A stretch of 64,000 nucleotides of DNA from Podaxis mareebaensis (Eukaryota > Basidiomycota > Agaricomycetes > Agaricales > Agaricaceae). Positions 34,711 to 45,963 of the stretch are shown here, piece after piece. Each line of letters begins with the position of its first letter. Position 1 is the first letter of the stretch. A program made the position numbers and the translations under genes. The stretch is taken from contig JAEUWP010000394.1 of assembly GCA_018524725.1 (NCBI GenBank), forward strand, positions 62,001 to 126,000, read 5' to 3'. The notes under the pieces were generated by a model, which worked only from the letters and a program-made list of their open reading frames with translations, was not told where the DNA came from and did not search any database.

Positions 34711-36528
34711 ATGACGTCTCCACCTGTTATTTACCACAAACATCGCACCAACGATCCACTAACCGTCCAGGAATCAACCCTGGTTAGAAAGGCGTTGGCC
34801 GTGACGTTGAAGAAGATAGACACCCTTGACAACGAGATAAGCCGCCTACATGACAGATTCAACACTCTTTCCCTCAAGCAGCGAGAGCTGAATGCTTTCT
34901 TGGAGGGCCATAGGAGCCTCCTCTCTCCTGCTCGTCGACTGCTCCCTGAAATCCTTCAGGAAATCTTCTGTCATTGCCTCCCAACTTCCCACAATGCGGT
35001 GATGAGCATTAACGAAGCACCGCTCATCCTGGGTCGAGTATGTAGTCGATGGCGGCAGGTTGCTTATTCCACACCCAGACTATGGACTTCTATCCACATT
35101 GTCGCCAAACCTCCATCTTCCTCACAACAAGTAGATGTGGCAATGTTATGTGCCATTTCTGCTTGGCTCTCCCGCTCCGGGACACTCCCACTTTCTATTT
35201 CCCTGGTCATTCCTGATACTGTGCCTTGCCGGCGAACCTTCAATATCCCAAACAACGCCAAGGTCAGACCTTATCTTGACGTCCTCACACCCTACACACA
35301 CCGCTGGCAATCGATTCACTACACTACATATGCTTCAGATCTGGTGGAGTTTTTCAATCGATTTCGCGCCCCAGACCTTCCGCTACTAGAATGTCTGCAC
35401 GTCACGGGTTTTTGTCACGATCCGAGGTCCCCCAACACCACTGCTCTATCCGGAGTAGATAGCATTCTACGGGCACCCCGACTCCACGCTCTGTCGATGC
35501 CTCAGTACTGGTCACGTATGCTGGAACTGCCTGTTAGGTGGAAGGATCTCACCAGTCTCGATTTGAGGCCTCATTCATCGTTGCGCTTCGCTGATGTTGC
35601 CAAGGTTTTGACATTGTGTCCTGAACTCAGGATCTGTGCCATCCTGGTGGTAACTCCTGGACGTGGTGGTCCAGAAGTTCCTCCGACATCCGAGATGACG
35701 AACCTGATTTTACCGAACCTCCAAACCCTCTGCGTCGCGAATAGGTCAATCTGGAGCGAGAACACTTATCGACTATTCGAGAATCTAGTTGCCCCTGCAC
35801 TTCGCCACCTCACGTATAGTCGGACAGTTTACTCTACCCCTTCCAGACCAGTCGTCGGGGAGCTTGAGTCTGACCGATTATCAAGTTCGCTTCAGTCATT
35901 CCTCCAAAACTTGGATCATCCACTCGAGGAGTTAAAGTTCTCTGCAAGGGATATGGGAAATGCGATTGATATTCTATCTCTCGTGCCGGGACTGAAGAGG
36001 TTGTCATTGGCTGGAGCATTTGCAATGGGTCGACATCACACTTCATCGGGCTTCCGTGCAAATGATCCCATGTTGGCGCGGTTGACACCTGGCAGTGATG
36101 GGCAAAAACCATGCGACTTATCGCCTGACAATGGTGGCTCCCTGGCCTCTGCCTGTCTTTGTCCCAAACTTGAGGTCTTACATTGTGTGGGTACGAAGTT
36201 CTCAAACTGCAAATTGCTTGAATTTCTTCGTTCTCGGACTGTAAAACATCGCGAGTATGGTGTCTCTCACCTTCGAAGGGTCAGTGTGTCCCTTTCTCGA
36301 CAGGAAGAGGATGATAGCCAAGATGTAGACATGTGGAGGGATGTCGAGATGTTGGCAAAGGAGACAGGCGTGATGGTGAATCTTGACTACTATGGCCCTC
36401 CCGTTAAGAAGTCTTATCGCAAATCGACAACCCAGGCCACCAAATATTCGCCATTCGATGGTCTCAATCGGACTGTTGTCTTGGCTCCTAGGCTTGGGTG
36501 GGAAAGGCTACGATACTTTGGATTCTAG
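34711..36528 (+). CDS. F-box protein copy 3 (intact)
   Basis: Single-exon F-box protein of 605 residues, likely a substrate receptor of an SCF ubiquitin ligase. Residues about 20-60 form a coiled coil (IDTLDNEISRLHDRFNTLS); the F-box-like domain follows with LSPARRLLPEILQEIFCHCL and RVCSRWRQVAYSTPRLWTSI. The rest contains spaced leucine-rich segments (PDLPLLECLHV, APRLHALSMP, LPNLQTLCV, LVPGLKRLSL, CPKLEVLHC) as in LRR-type F-box proteins. Start chosen at ATG 34711, which aligns with the starts of copies 2 and 4; the frame stays open upstream. It is the nearest relative of copy 2. Substrate unknown. Confidence 0.88.
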   Translation: MTSPPVIYHKHRTNDPLTVQESTLVRKALAVTLKKIDTLDNEISRLHDRFNTLSLKQRELNAFLEGHRSLLSPARRLLPEILQEIFCHCLPTSHNAVMSINEAPLILGRVCSRWRQVAYSTPRLWTSIHIVAKPPSSSQQVDVAMLCAISAWLSRSGTLPLSISLVIPDTVPCRRTFNIPNNAKVRPYLDVLTPYTHRWQSIHYTTYASDLVEFFNRFRAPDLPLLECLHVTGFCHDPRSPNTTALSGVDSILRAPRLHALSMPQYWSRMLELPVRWKDLTSLDLRPHSSLRFADVAKVLTLCPELRICAILVVTPGRGGPEVPPTSEMTNLILPNLQTLCVANRSIWSENTYRLFENLVAPALRHLTYSRTVYSTPSRPVVGELESDRLSSSLQSFLQNLDHPLEELKFSARDMGNAIDILSLVPGLKRLSLAGAFAMGRHHTSSGFRANDPMLARLTPGSDGQKPCDLSPDNGGSLASACLCPKLEVLHCVGTKFSNCKLLEFLRSRTVKHREYGVSHLRRVSVSLSRQEEDDSQDVDMWRDVEMLAKETGVMVNLDYYGPPVKKSYRKSTTQATKYSPFDGLNRTVVLAPRLGWERLRYFGF

Positions 36529-36881
36529 GCAACATAGTCATGGCATAACCCATGGTTTCGTGTATTGTAAGAGACGGGGATTGAAAAAGACGTCACTTTT
36601 GGTTCATTAATATATACTCTTTTCTTCAGTACCTCCATTATAACTCTCGGGACGGCCGCAAGTACACTAGATACGGTGCCTTGGGACAACTCAAGACTAG
36701 TATAGGTACTGTAGTCTGGGGGAGACCAATTATGCGCCTGGCTCGAGTCGGGCAATCAGTGATCTTGATTCGGACCCGATGACTTGTGCCATGTTCCCAC
36801 TCGGCCGGCGCTAGTCATGCGCCTGTTTAACAGCGACATCAACCTCAGCATATTCATCGGCACGGTACTCTTGTTAATTAT
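36529..36881. other. Spacer between F-box copies 3 and 4
   Basis: 353 bp; carries a variant of the shared leader (ctgtttaacagcgacatc) near 36825-36842. Confidence 0.45.
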
Positions 36882-38681
36882 ATGGCACTCTCACCTACAC
36901 ACCATAACAACCTTCACGCCAGTGATTCCCCGAATGACCAGGAAGCAGCTGTCGTTAGGAAGGCACTGACTGGTTCACTGGAGAAGATAGGTGCCCTGGA
37001 CGGCGAGATCAGCCATCTGCAGAACAGACTCGCCACTCTTTCTCTCGAGCGGCGGAAGTTGAGTGCTTTCATCAAGGGTCACAGGAGCCTCCTATCTCCT
37101 GCTCGTCGGCTTCTCCCCGAGATCCTCCAAGAGATATTCCATCATTGTCTTCCGACTGCTCACAATGCAGTGATGAGCGTTGACGAAGCGCCGCTCGTTT
37201 TGGGCAGAGTGTGTAGTCAATGGCGGCAGGTTGCATATTCCACGCCAAAGCTATGGGCTTCTATCCACATTGTGGCCACTGTTCCTGATCGCCTAGGCAT
37301 GGCAAGGCGACATTTCATTTCCGCTTGGTTGTCTCGTTCGGGAACACTTCCACTTTCCATTTCCATGTTCGTTTATGAATCTGGACCTCCACTACTTCTT
37401 AAAGCCCCGATTGCCAAGTCATACCTTGACCTCCTCGCACTATATGCACATCGCTGGCAATCCATCCATTTCAACTGCGTTTCCGTTGATCCCATGAAAT
37501 TTTTTAATCGATTCCGTGCCACGGATGTTCCATTGCTAGAAAGTCTGTATATCGATGGCACACACTATAGCCCGGAGTCGTTTGAAGTGTCCCCTCTATC
37601 CAAAGAAAACAGCATTTTACAGGCACCTCTACTCCACGATTTATCGATGTCTCCGTACTATCCACATATACTGGAACTGCGTGTCCGGTGGGAGGACATT
37701 ACCGGCCTCGATTTGCAGGAATCTTGGACACTGGATTTTGGGGTTGTCACCAAGGTTCTGGCGCTGTGCCCCAACCTCAGGAACTGTGCCGTCTCTGGGC
37801 TGACTCCAGGAGACGAGGGTCCACTGGTTCCACCAAAATCTGAGATGACAGGCCTGGTTTTGCCGAAACTTCAAGCACTTCGTGTCATGAACAATTCATT
37901 CTACAGCGATAATACTTTCCGATTATTCGAAAATTTAATTACTCCCGCCCTTCGCCACCTCACTTATGTATCGACTGTTCGACGGGCTACTTTCGTATCG
38001 CTTGCCCAAGAGCCCGACAGATTGTCCAGCTCCCTCCAGTCGTTCCTCCAGAACTTGATCCAGCCACTCGAGGAGCTGAGCTTCTGCGACGAATCAGGAA
38101 AAAAAGGCATAATGGATATTCTGCCACTTGTGCCGGGATTGAAGAGGCTATCATTGACTGGACACGGGTTAATCCATCCGGGTATGGGGGGTGTCCCATC
38201 GGACTCCTGGTTGAATGATGACCTATTGATGCATCTGACGCCCGGCAGCGATGGGCAGGAGACCTATGGCCCATCATTGTATCACAGTGAGGACTCTTCG
38301 GCTACTGTGTGTCTATGTCCCAAACTCGAGGTCTTGCACTGTGTAGATGCCAAGTTCTCTGACCACAGCTTGCTCGATTTCCTTCGCTCTCGGACTGTGG
38401 AGCATCAAAGATATGATGTCTCCCACCTTCGAAGGATCAGTGTGTCTTGCTTTCAAGAGGAAGTGGGAGATGGCGAGACCACGGCTTTGGGAGTTCGGAG
38501 AGATATTGAGACGTTGGAAAAGGAGACGGGTGTGAGGGTGGATTTTAGACTCCTTCAGGATCAGGACCATCATTTTCGCAATTCAACAGCTACTGGACAC
38601 TCGCCTTTTGACGGTCTTGATCAGATAGGTTACCCAGCTCTTATGTCAGGAAGAAATGAGCTGCCATATTTTGGTTTCTGA
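36882..38681 (+). CDS. F-box protein copy 4 (intact)
   Basis: Single-exon F-box protein of 599 residues, last of the tandem array. Coiled coil IGALDGEISHLQNRLATLS, F-box LSPARRLLPEILQEIFHHCL and RVCSQWRQVAYSTPKLWASI, then LRR-like segments (TDVPLLESLYID, LPKLQALRV, LVPGLKRLSL, CPKLEVLHC) and the array's shared C-terminal ending (PYFGF). It is more diverged from copies 2 and 3 than those are from each other; F-box and C-terminal DFLRSRTVEHQRYDVSHLRR are best conserved. Probably an SCF substrate receptor; target unknown. Confidence 0.87.
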   Translation: MALSPTHHNNLHASDSPNDQEAAVVRKALTGSLEKIGALDGEISHLQNRLATLSLERRKLSAFIKGHRSLLSPARRLLPEILQEIFHHCLPTAHNAVMSVDEAPLVLGRVCSQWRQVAYSTPKLWASIHIVATVPDRLGMARRHFISAWLSRSGTLPLSISMFVYESGPPLLLKAPIAKSYLDLLALYAHRWQSIHFNCVSVDPMKFFNRFRATDVPLLESLYIDGTHYSPESFEVSPLSKENSILQAPLLHDLSMSPYYPHILELRVRWEDITGLDLQESWTLDFGVVTKVLALCPNLRNCAVSGLTPGDEGPLVPPKSEMTGLVLPKLQALRVMNNSFYSDNTFRLFENLITPALRHLTYVSTVRRATFVSLAQEPDRLSSSLQSFLQNLIQPLEELSFCDESGKKGIMDILPLVPGLKRLSLTGHGLIHPGMGGVPSDSWLNDDLLMHLTPGSDGQETYGPSLYHSEDSSATVCLCPKLEVLHCVDAKFSDHSLLDFLRSRTVEHQRYDVSHLRRISVSCFQEEVGDGETTALGVRRDIETLEKETGVRVDFRLLQDQDHHFRNSTATGHSPFDGLDQIGYPALMSGRNELPYFGF

Positions 38682-39497
38682 ATTCAGATTTGTACAATTA
38701 ATGTGTTCAGAAGACTGGGGTTGCGAGGGATTTCACTCCTGGGAGTGTAATGTACGTTATATCTTCCAGGGTAAATGCTGGATTAGGTACAAGGTCCATA
38801 GGCTTGTAGGGCTTTGGGTTCTAAGCACGACTCTCAACAACAGTTGCAATCAATCGGACGGTATGTATAAAAAGGAGTTAGAAGGTGGCTGTTTGGAATC
38901 AATGTGGACCTACATCTTGGATGGTGGGCGGGACCTGTCGTATGTGATGCCTAACACGTGTGGAGAATTGTCCGATGGGCCGACGACTAACTTCCTGTCA
39001 GTTTTATCGCAACTGCAGCGCCACTGGGAAGCCTCAGAAGAACAGAGACCTGTGAAGATCTTGTCGGTCAGCTGGGCACGGACACATTCGGCAGGGGTTC
39101 TCCTGGGTTCTCAGTCCCATTATCGATTCTCGGCTTCGAGTTATTTTTATCTGACTGACGGATCGGAACGCATGTATTGGCCGTTCCCCATAATTAAAGC
39201 GACGGCGGGGGACGCAACGGAGGTAGAGGGGTGTATACCAGTTTATACCCGGGTGAAAATTGTGACTGCATGTGGATAAAAATCACAGACACACCTGTTT
39301 AGTTGGATTTATCATTTAGGACCGCCGGTCCCGGAGAGAAGTGTGACGTCACGCGTGCCTACGGATGACCGGGAAGCCGCGGAAGGGTGTAGAACGGGGA
39401 TATGGCCGGAGGAAAATGCGGGATTCCGTGGACAGGCAGACGGATTTCGAACATTTTCGTGCGGCCGTGTGACTTGGTAGGATATCTGGACGAAGAA
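38682..39497. other. Gene-free stretch
   Basis: 816 bp. A 207-codon open frame (38656-39279) lacks an ATG at its proposed start, overlaps the end of F-box copy 4 and resembles nothing, so it is not called. Confidence 0.4.
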
Positions 39498-41472
39498 ATG
39501 GCGATGATTAGATTATCATCCCCCATCCGTTCCCTCTTGACCGTTCGTCCTCTCCCTCCCACCACCCGACGTTTTACTAGACCCTTCACGATGACCACCA
39601 AGGACGAGTTCAAGCAGGTACGTCTTGCCTCTCTTGTCTTCCGCCTCCAATGATCCATCGTCCTGATCGTCCATCGTCTTCAGGCACCACACAAGTTAGT
39701 TTTCATCGGTTCAGATTCTCGTCTTCACTCATCTTCGTCGTCGTCGCTGTCGCGAATGTAGACTCCTGGTGTACGTCCGCTAATGCTTTGGCTGTGGATT
39801 ATCCTGACCTGTTATTTGTGCCGTAGGATACCTGGACCGATTGAAGTGGCGGATGAGGTTGGTGCGCGGTGTACGATACTTGAAGACCAGACATTGACGT
39901 GCTCCAGGTGCTCTTTGCAAACGCGCACCCTTCCATGTCCCATGTCTCCCCGGATTTCATTCCTGTATTCGGCGATTGCATCCGTATGACCAGGTTCTTC
40001 CAATTAAACCTTTCCCAGCCCTTCGCATATCTGACTCTGATTAACTTAGGGAGGTTCTTTGCACGAAGACTGCTCAACCTTTCCTCATTAGCGGCAGTGG
40101 GACTCTCGGCTGGGACCAGGTAGATATCTTCATCTGTCTCTGTCTCTGTCTCTTTGAAAACCAATAAATATATGCTAGGTTGCTGCCAATCTAGTCGAGA
40201 GGGGAGAGAATGCTCTTGTGCTCCATTCGGGCTACTTCGGCGATAGCTTTAAGGAATGCTTGGAAACGTATGGCGCCAATGTCACACAGCTCAAGGCACC
40301 GATTGGTCGTGCCGTGGCTCTGCCTGACGTCGAGAAGGAGCTCAGGAGTGGAAAGAAGTACAAGATCGTCACACTGACACATGTTGATACCAGCACCGGT
40401 GAGTATTGCCAATCGGTTCTCTTGTGTACTGTTCTTAGCATGTTTTTGCGTTAATACCTAGGTGTCCTCTCCAACGCAAAAGAGATTGCTGCCCTTGTCC
40501 GCCGGATTTCTCCAGAGACCCTTGTGCGTTTTCTTTCAGGAGATAACCTTCGCTCCTCACTCCTCGCAAACTACACAGGTTGTCGTTGACGCCGTATGCT
40601 CCGTTGCATCTGAAGAAATCCGGTTCGATGATTGGGACCTTGACGTCGTCCTCACTGCCAGCCAGAAGGGTCTCGGCACACCACCGGGTCTGAGTATTCT
40701 CGTCGCAAGCCAACGTGCTCTCGATGTAAGTGTCGCAGCCTTCAACATGGACGAAAGATTGCGTACGTTCACGAATCTGACGCATATAATCAGGTTTTCA
40801 AAAACCGCCAAACACCCCCATCATCGTACTACGCCTCTTGGAAGAAGTGGTTGTCCATCATGAATGCATATGAGTCTGGTACCGCAGCATACTTTGCCAC
40901 ACCGCCCGTCAACCTTATCTACGCGTACCATGCTTCGCTGAAGTTGATCGTTCACGGAGGTGAGAATATGTCAGCGCCTTCTTGGAGAAAGTGTGTTGAG
41001 TTCGGACAGAGAAAACACTGGAGGAACGGCTCAAGTTGCATAGGGAGGCCAGCAAGCAAGTGAAGGATGCCGCTAAGAGACTTGGCTTGAAGCAGTTACC
41101 CGAAACTGAAGATGAGGCTGCAAACGGCATGACTGCTGTGAGTGATATTCAGGCCCTAGGTACTTGACATTCCGCTCAATCTAAAATATAGCTTTACTTC
41201 CCCGAGGGTCTTACGGCAAGTGATATCCTTCCTAGACTTGTGAAGCGCGACGTCGTAGTCGCTGGCGGTTTACACACCGCCATCAAAGGTATGTTCGGAA
41301 GTCCTTGGTTTTCTGTGTTTCACTGAGTCACGACTGGGTGAATGTAGACAAGTACTTCCGTATTGGCCATATGGGTATCTCTGTTGTTGATGGTCAACGT
41401 GGAGACGTCAACACAATCGTTCGTGCTCTTGAAGAGACACTGAAGGAGGCACGAGCAGCCAAGTCTGCTTGA
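39498..41472 (+). CDS. Alanine-glyoxylate aminotransferase (Agx1-like)
   Basis: PLP-dependent class V aminotransferase that makes glycine from glyoxylate with alanine as donor. Blocks: APHKLLVIPGPIEVADEV, ANAHPSMSHVSPDFIPVFG, ISGSGTLGWDQVAANLV, LVLHSGYFGDSF, VTLTHVDTSTGVLSN, VVDAVCSVASEEIRFDDW, the PLP lysine site LTASQKGLGTPPGLS, ATPPVNLIYAYHASL, VVAGGLHTAIKDKYFRIGHM. Two starts are possible: ATG 39498 gives a basic Ser/Arg-rich leader (IRLSSPIRSLLTVRP) like a mitochondrial presequence, while an in-frame ATG at 39591 (MTTKDEFKQ) would give a protein without it. The C-terminus (AKSA) is not a peroxisomal PTS1 signal. About ten short introns; the mapped exon junctions keep frame. Confidence 0.92.
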
Positions 41473-42203
41473 GCACGGTCCTTTCACCTGGTTGCATATC
41501 CCTACCTAGGCGGGTTGCGGGGAGACGGAGTAATGTGGAAATAAACAAAATGTGGGGTGAAAGACCTGGCAGTCTGTTTAACGTCAAGTTTTGACGCATT
41601 GTATTCTCCATCCCAACTCCCATGTATACTTACCACTCGGTGCAACCTAAGTTCGAGGGTGTGAATGGATGCCAGCTTCGCCAGGGAAGAGGGTTGTTGG
41701 CAGTTGTGTCTCGCTCGGGGAAGTGGTACTGCCTACGACCTGCTGTCATCCTGCTGCCAAATATGCCAGGGCTTCGTACGCAAATATAAGACGGAGGGCT
41801 GAGAAGGGACGCCTCCGTCGAAAACTATCTAAGTCAGCAGTCCCAAAGGGCAACATCCTGTGACACCGCCAATGAGCGAAGCTGTTCATGATATTCTAAT
41901 ATAACGTCCATCCCTTTTGGTAGTGATTCGTACTCCATCGTTGTAGTGCTCATGTACTTGCCGGTCGCTCTCTACTACCACTGGGTTACTTCACGTTCCA
42001 TTTGGATCATGTTAGAGACAACACTTCTCGATGGAGTTTCATATCTGCTTAATCTCTCGTAACGGAAGGTGAATCATCGTAAATATGCTCGTAGAAGGCT
42101 ATGTATCAAAGAGTCAGTGACGGAAATGGTCGCGGAAAGCATACTATCAAAGTAGCTGTTATGGGGAGATATTGAATCCTCGCATACATAGATGCTTCAG
42201 GCT
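41473..42203. other. Convergent intergenic region
   Basis: 731 bp between AGX1 and NLR gene 2. An aataaa at 41539-41544 is a candidate AGX1 polyadenylation signal. No gene recognised. Confidence 0.4.
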
Positions 42204-44667
42204 TCAAGCTTCATCAGCGGGATAAGGAATACAGTAATGAGTTCGAATGAAGTATTTCTCGCCACGTGGCAGGGGGCGGGGAGGTGGTATTTTCGATTTG
42301 AAGGTGAACAACGCAAATTGCTTTCCTGGTTCACTGCCGAAAACGAGGACTCTCATCTGAGGGTCCACCTTCCTCCGCAGTTCGAGCTCAGTCAAGAATT
42401 CGGAAAAAGCGGATATAGAGTCGAGCTAACATCGTGGTCCAACATTCAACACTCATTGGCAATTCATCGAATGAATGGTCTCACCTGCTGTGGGTTACCT
42501 GTATTACGTGTATGACAGCAAGCCCATGACTTGATAACATCGCTGACTTGGAGGAGGTCGGGTTCGTGGCGTAGGTATTTCAAGTTGAGTGTAGTGATTG
42601 TGGTCACTTTGATGAATCCACTGTCCTTGGCACTTGGCAAAGTCTAGGAGGTTTAAATGTCAAACATCAGCCCTCAACGAAGAGAAGTCACGTTAGGTCC
42701 GTACCTCACCGAGGGCGGATATCCATCTGAAGAAGACCCCCAACGCACATTCTTCCTTGGCGTCGATGTACGTACTAAATAGTCGGGCGAAGTTGACTTT
42801 TTTTAGAGTTTCCAAAATCTCATGCTGGTTCAGGAGAGGAGTATGTTTACCACCAACACCGAAAACATCCCCTGTTGCCAAAAGGCTCCACCAATACTTC
42901 TTTGCGTCTGTGTAAAGCACTTCAGGAAGGGTTGATTTCTTCCTGCTTCCATCTGGAGTTCTGGCCTGCGGCCATGAAAGAACAACTGAGGAGAGATCTA
43001 CCGAAAGTATAATTACGCTAACGGTTTGGGGAAAAATCGACGACAAGCCTACCTTGTTGACCGTTTTGGTGTTGCTGAAGTATCCGAAAATAGCACCAGT
43101 AAAGGTCACGGGCTGTTTCGACTCTGTTAAGGTGAAACTCCTTGGACCTGGAAGGATTTTTAAGGTAGTCTAGGAAGGAAGCATGTAGGAAAGTGACGCT
43201 GGTTGTGTCGGCGCTTTCCAGAGGCGGAACTACCAAAACAGAGTGGAGTCTGCGCAGAGCGCTATAAGCAACGTGTTGCTGGATGCCCAGCACGTTACAC
43301 ACTTCCACAAGGGTTTTGGCCTTGAAAGAGCAGAAATTCCCTGCACCTCGCACATATTGGGTGTACCCGAGAATGCGTTTCGCAGTGCGCCAGGATATTG
43401 GAGGAATTGTAGCGAGAATTTGGGCATATAAGGCATCAAGAAGATTAAAAGGTTGACCCTCGGGTGCCGCAGGTAGTTTGTCGATGATGGCAAGCATCAG
43501 GTCTAATTGTGAGACGGGATCCGCAAGGGACTGATCTTCAATGAAACGGATGGCCGTAGATGCGAAGACGAAATATCCTTTGGCTGCGTAGGCCAGCTTC
43601 AAGATCTGCCTCTCGGTGGGCCAGCGAGAGGGCGGCGCAGGTATAGAGTCGGGGAATTGCTTTCGGATGTTGTCGAAACTCGCATTTAGGTAGTGCTCTA
43701 CATCCCGACAAGCTTCAGTGGAGTCAACTGGGACATACTCCTGCCAATAACTTGGTTTGATGTCTTCATCGTTGAACACCACCTTTATGTGTGGCTCTGG
43801 CCTGCTCGCGACGACCCAGACAAGAGGAACGCGAGGAAATTCGAGAACGAATGCGCTAATAAGCCGGATAATATTACATTGTTGGTCTTCCCCCTCGCAT
43901 TCATCCAAACCGTCCAGTAGTATAGCGCGAGTTTCCTCATCCTTGCCGATTTTCCTCCTACCGAAAGGCTCGTTGATGAATATCCGGAACTGCTCCTTCA
44001 TCCCTTTGTCCAATAGATTGGGGTCCAGAGCGAACTGCTCCGCGGCGAATGCCCGATAGGAAGGAAATCGGACAGCCAGTTGGAACGCGATGGTGGCGAG
44101 AACGCGTCGATAGTCTTTGCGATCGTTGGCTCGAGAGAAGAATAGCGTGGCCGCCAGGCGACCGGAGCTCGCGAGCGATTCCGCGAAAGTCTGCATTATG
44201 GCGGATTTGCCCACTCCAGCAGGCCCGTGCAGCCACAGAAAGCATTTGTCCCGTTCCTGATCATGGAACCACTTCGTGATCTTTTCGTTGATTTCCATCC
44301 GTGTCCCAGGGTGGCATTGGGGAGGAGGGTCGCGATCAGAAGAGTCGAATTCTGCTCCCCGAATCATATGTCCAGCGAGTTTCGCCATTGCTGTAGAAAC
44401 AGTTCAGGAAGCTGCAAAATAGGACTTGGATTAATAACGAGCCTTACCTAGAGAGCCTGCGTCGAGACCACTCTGGAAGTATTGTTTAATATCATAGAAT
44501 GCGGGATTATTCATGGTGAAATTATGTGCGTTATTGAAGAAATGTGTTTGCAGACCACAGCCCCTGGCTGGATCTAAGTTTCCATGTCTCAAAATAAGTT
44601 CAACAGACAGCGAAAACGATCCGAGAAACTAACCGGCGTTTGAGGATACGGACCCGTTCTCAGCCAT
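42204..44667 (-). CDS. NACHT-domain NLR-like protein (gene 2)
   Basis: Close paralogue of NLR gene 1, in opposite orientation about 41 kb away. Full model: MAENGSVSSNA, then DPARGCGLQTHFF, AHNFTMNNPAFYDIKQYFQ, AMAKLAGHMIRGAEFDSS, Walker A GPAGVGKSA, Walker B ILLDGLDECEGED, RVPLVWVVASRPEPH and the same C-terminal segment as gene 1, ending THYCIPYP. ATG at 44665-44667. First exon 44634-44667; the intron after LDAGSL ends at a CTACAG that restores frame; near the 3' end a CAGCAG donor and a GTTAG acceptor join the last exon LDSISAFSEFLTELELRR. No C-terminal repeats. It looks intact, with all NTPase motifs present. Role by family: signal-triggered ATPase switch in self/non-self or immune-like responses. 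Confidence 0.88.
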
Positions 44668-45082
44668 TAATGCGACGGCAGGTGCTAGCAGTTACGGCGA
44701 GAGGACAAGTGAGATAGCTGTGGTGTACAATCTGGTCTGGCAACCTGTGCTAGGGTCAGGTGACATCATGGGCGTCAATATGCCCTTGTGTTGTATTTGA
44801 TTCAGCTAAGCCAGCTATTGCGCTGCGTATATTTACGGTCCACAACTGTTCGTATGTCCATGTCCTCCTATGTACCATCCCCGTACGACCACTTCCCGCA
44901 TAAGCCCGAGGATCTGAGCGCGTACACCATGAAAACTAAATGAAAACCAATTTACCATAATCAGTACCTCACTGCCTTGTTGATCAGCGCCTCGTGGAGT
45001 CTGATAGAAAGAGGCGCTGGGATATGAATGGGTTAGCAGCGATTGCATCTTTTCCTTACCCGCCGACATCGGTCAACGGGAC
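44668..45082. promoter_or_regulatory. Divergent region, NLR gene 2 and ECL1-like gene
   Basis: 415 bp between divergent starts. No specific site recognised. Confidence 0.35.
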
Positions 45083-45952
45083 ATGGACTTCGACTGGTGC
45101 CTAAACTGTGGCAAGAAGACCGTGAGTCGATACAAGCTTACAGAGGAAGTTAAAACCTCTCATAGTGACCCTTAGGAAGGCGGTAATGCCTACTGCTCGT
45201 TTGAGTGCCAGCATCATGATAACGCTGGAGTTCCCTCGAGCCAGTGCTACCGTGACACACGGGTTGCCTCTGGCGCTAAGTGGGCCGGACAAGGCCTTGC
45301 AGGTATCCGCGCATGGGCTGAAGGATATCCTCAAGAGAATCGGTCGTACGGAGGATCAGCGAACCCAGATATCCAAGCATCCATCAACCACTCTTCCTCA
45401 GTGACCTTCAAGGGCAACTACGGCACCACTCATCGCGCTCCGAACCTCATACGACCCTCCCGGCCTGTTTCACCGTTTCTCACTACATCGCTACCAGAAC
45501 GCCCGGCTAGTGCCCCTCTACAGTCAAGCCTAAGTTCTCAGGGGCTACTTGCCACGATTTCCCGTGCGCGACCTCTTGGGGCTGCTACAAGGATATCCCC
45601 GAGTGCATCATGGCCGACGAACTATCCCTCGTCAAGCGCCTTGTCCAATGCAAGACGAAACAATCGAATCGAGAATCTTCAATCTCCGGTGCTCTCCGGA
45701 CCTCCCGGGTATAGCTTGCCACATTGTCGGGCGGCCCTCCAGATGGGTTCTTCGACCCCTACCCAGAGTTCTTCAACTACTCTCGTGGATTATGGTTTGC
45801 GGATCCCTGGAGTTTCGCTGACGGAGACCCCCATTAAGAATTCCCCAAGCGAAAGTCCTGACGAAGCAGTATGGAAAGGGCAACCACCCCGGTCAGATTT
45901 AAGAGACTGTACGTCTACTCCAACTTCTTGGGCTATTAACGTTGCATGTTAA
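45083..45952 (+). CDS. Ecl1-like zinc-binding protein
   Basis: The first residues MDFDWCLNCGKKT, spliced to EGGNAYCSFECQHHD, make a Cys-x2-Cys...Cys-x3-Cys site typical of the fungal ECL1/2/3 zinc-binding family (extenders of chronological lifespan in fission yeast). The rest is Ser/Pro/Arg-rich and disordered. Exon 1 45083-45121, intron 45122-45175, exon 2 45176-45952. About 271 residues, longer than the yeast proteins, as is common in basidiomycetes. It sits alone between two NLR genes; there is no evidence that it works with them. Confidence 0.72.
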
Positions 45953-45963
45953 AACGTTGCCGA

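Noticed and set aside
38656..39279. 207-codon plus-strand frame after F-box copy 4
   Set aside because: No ATG at the 5' end of the frame, overlap with the F-box gene, and no recognisable motif.
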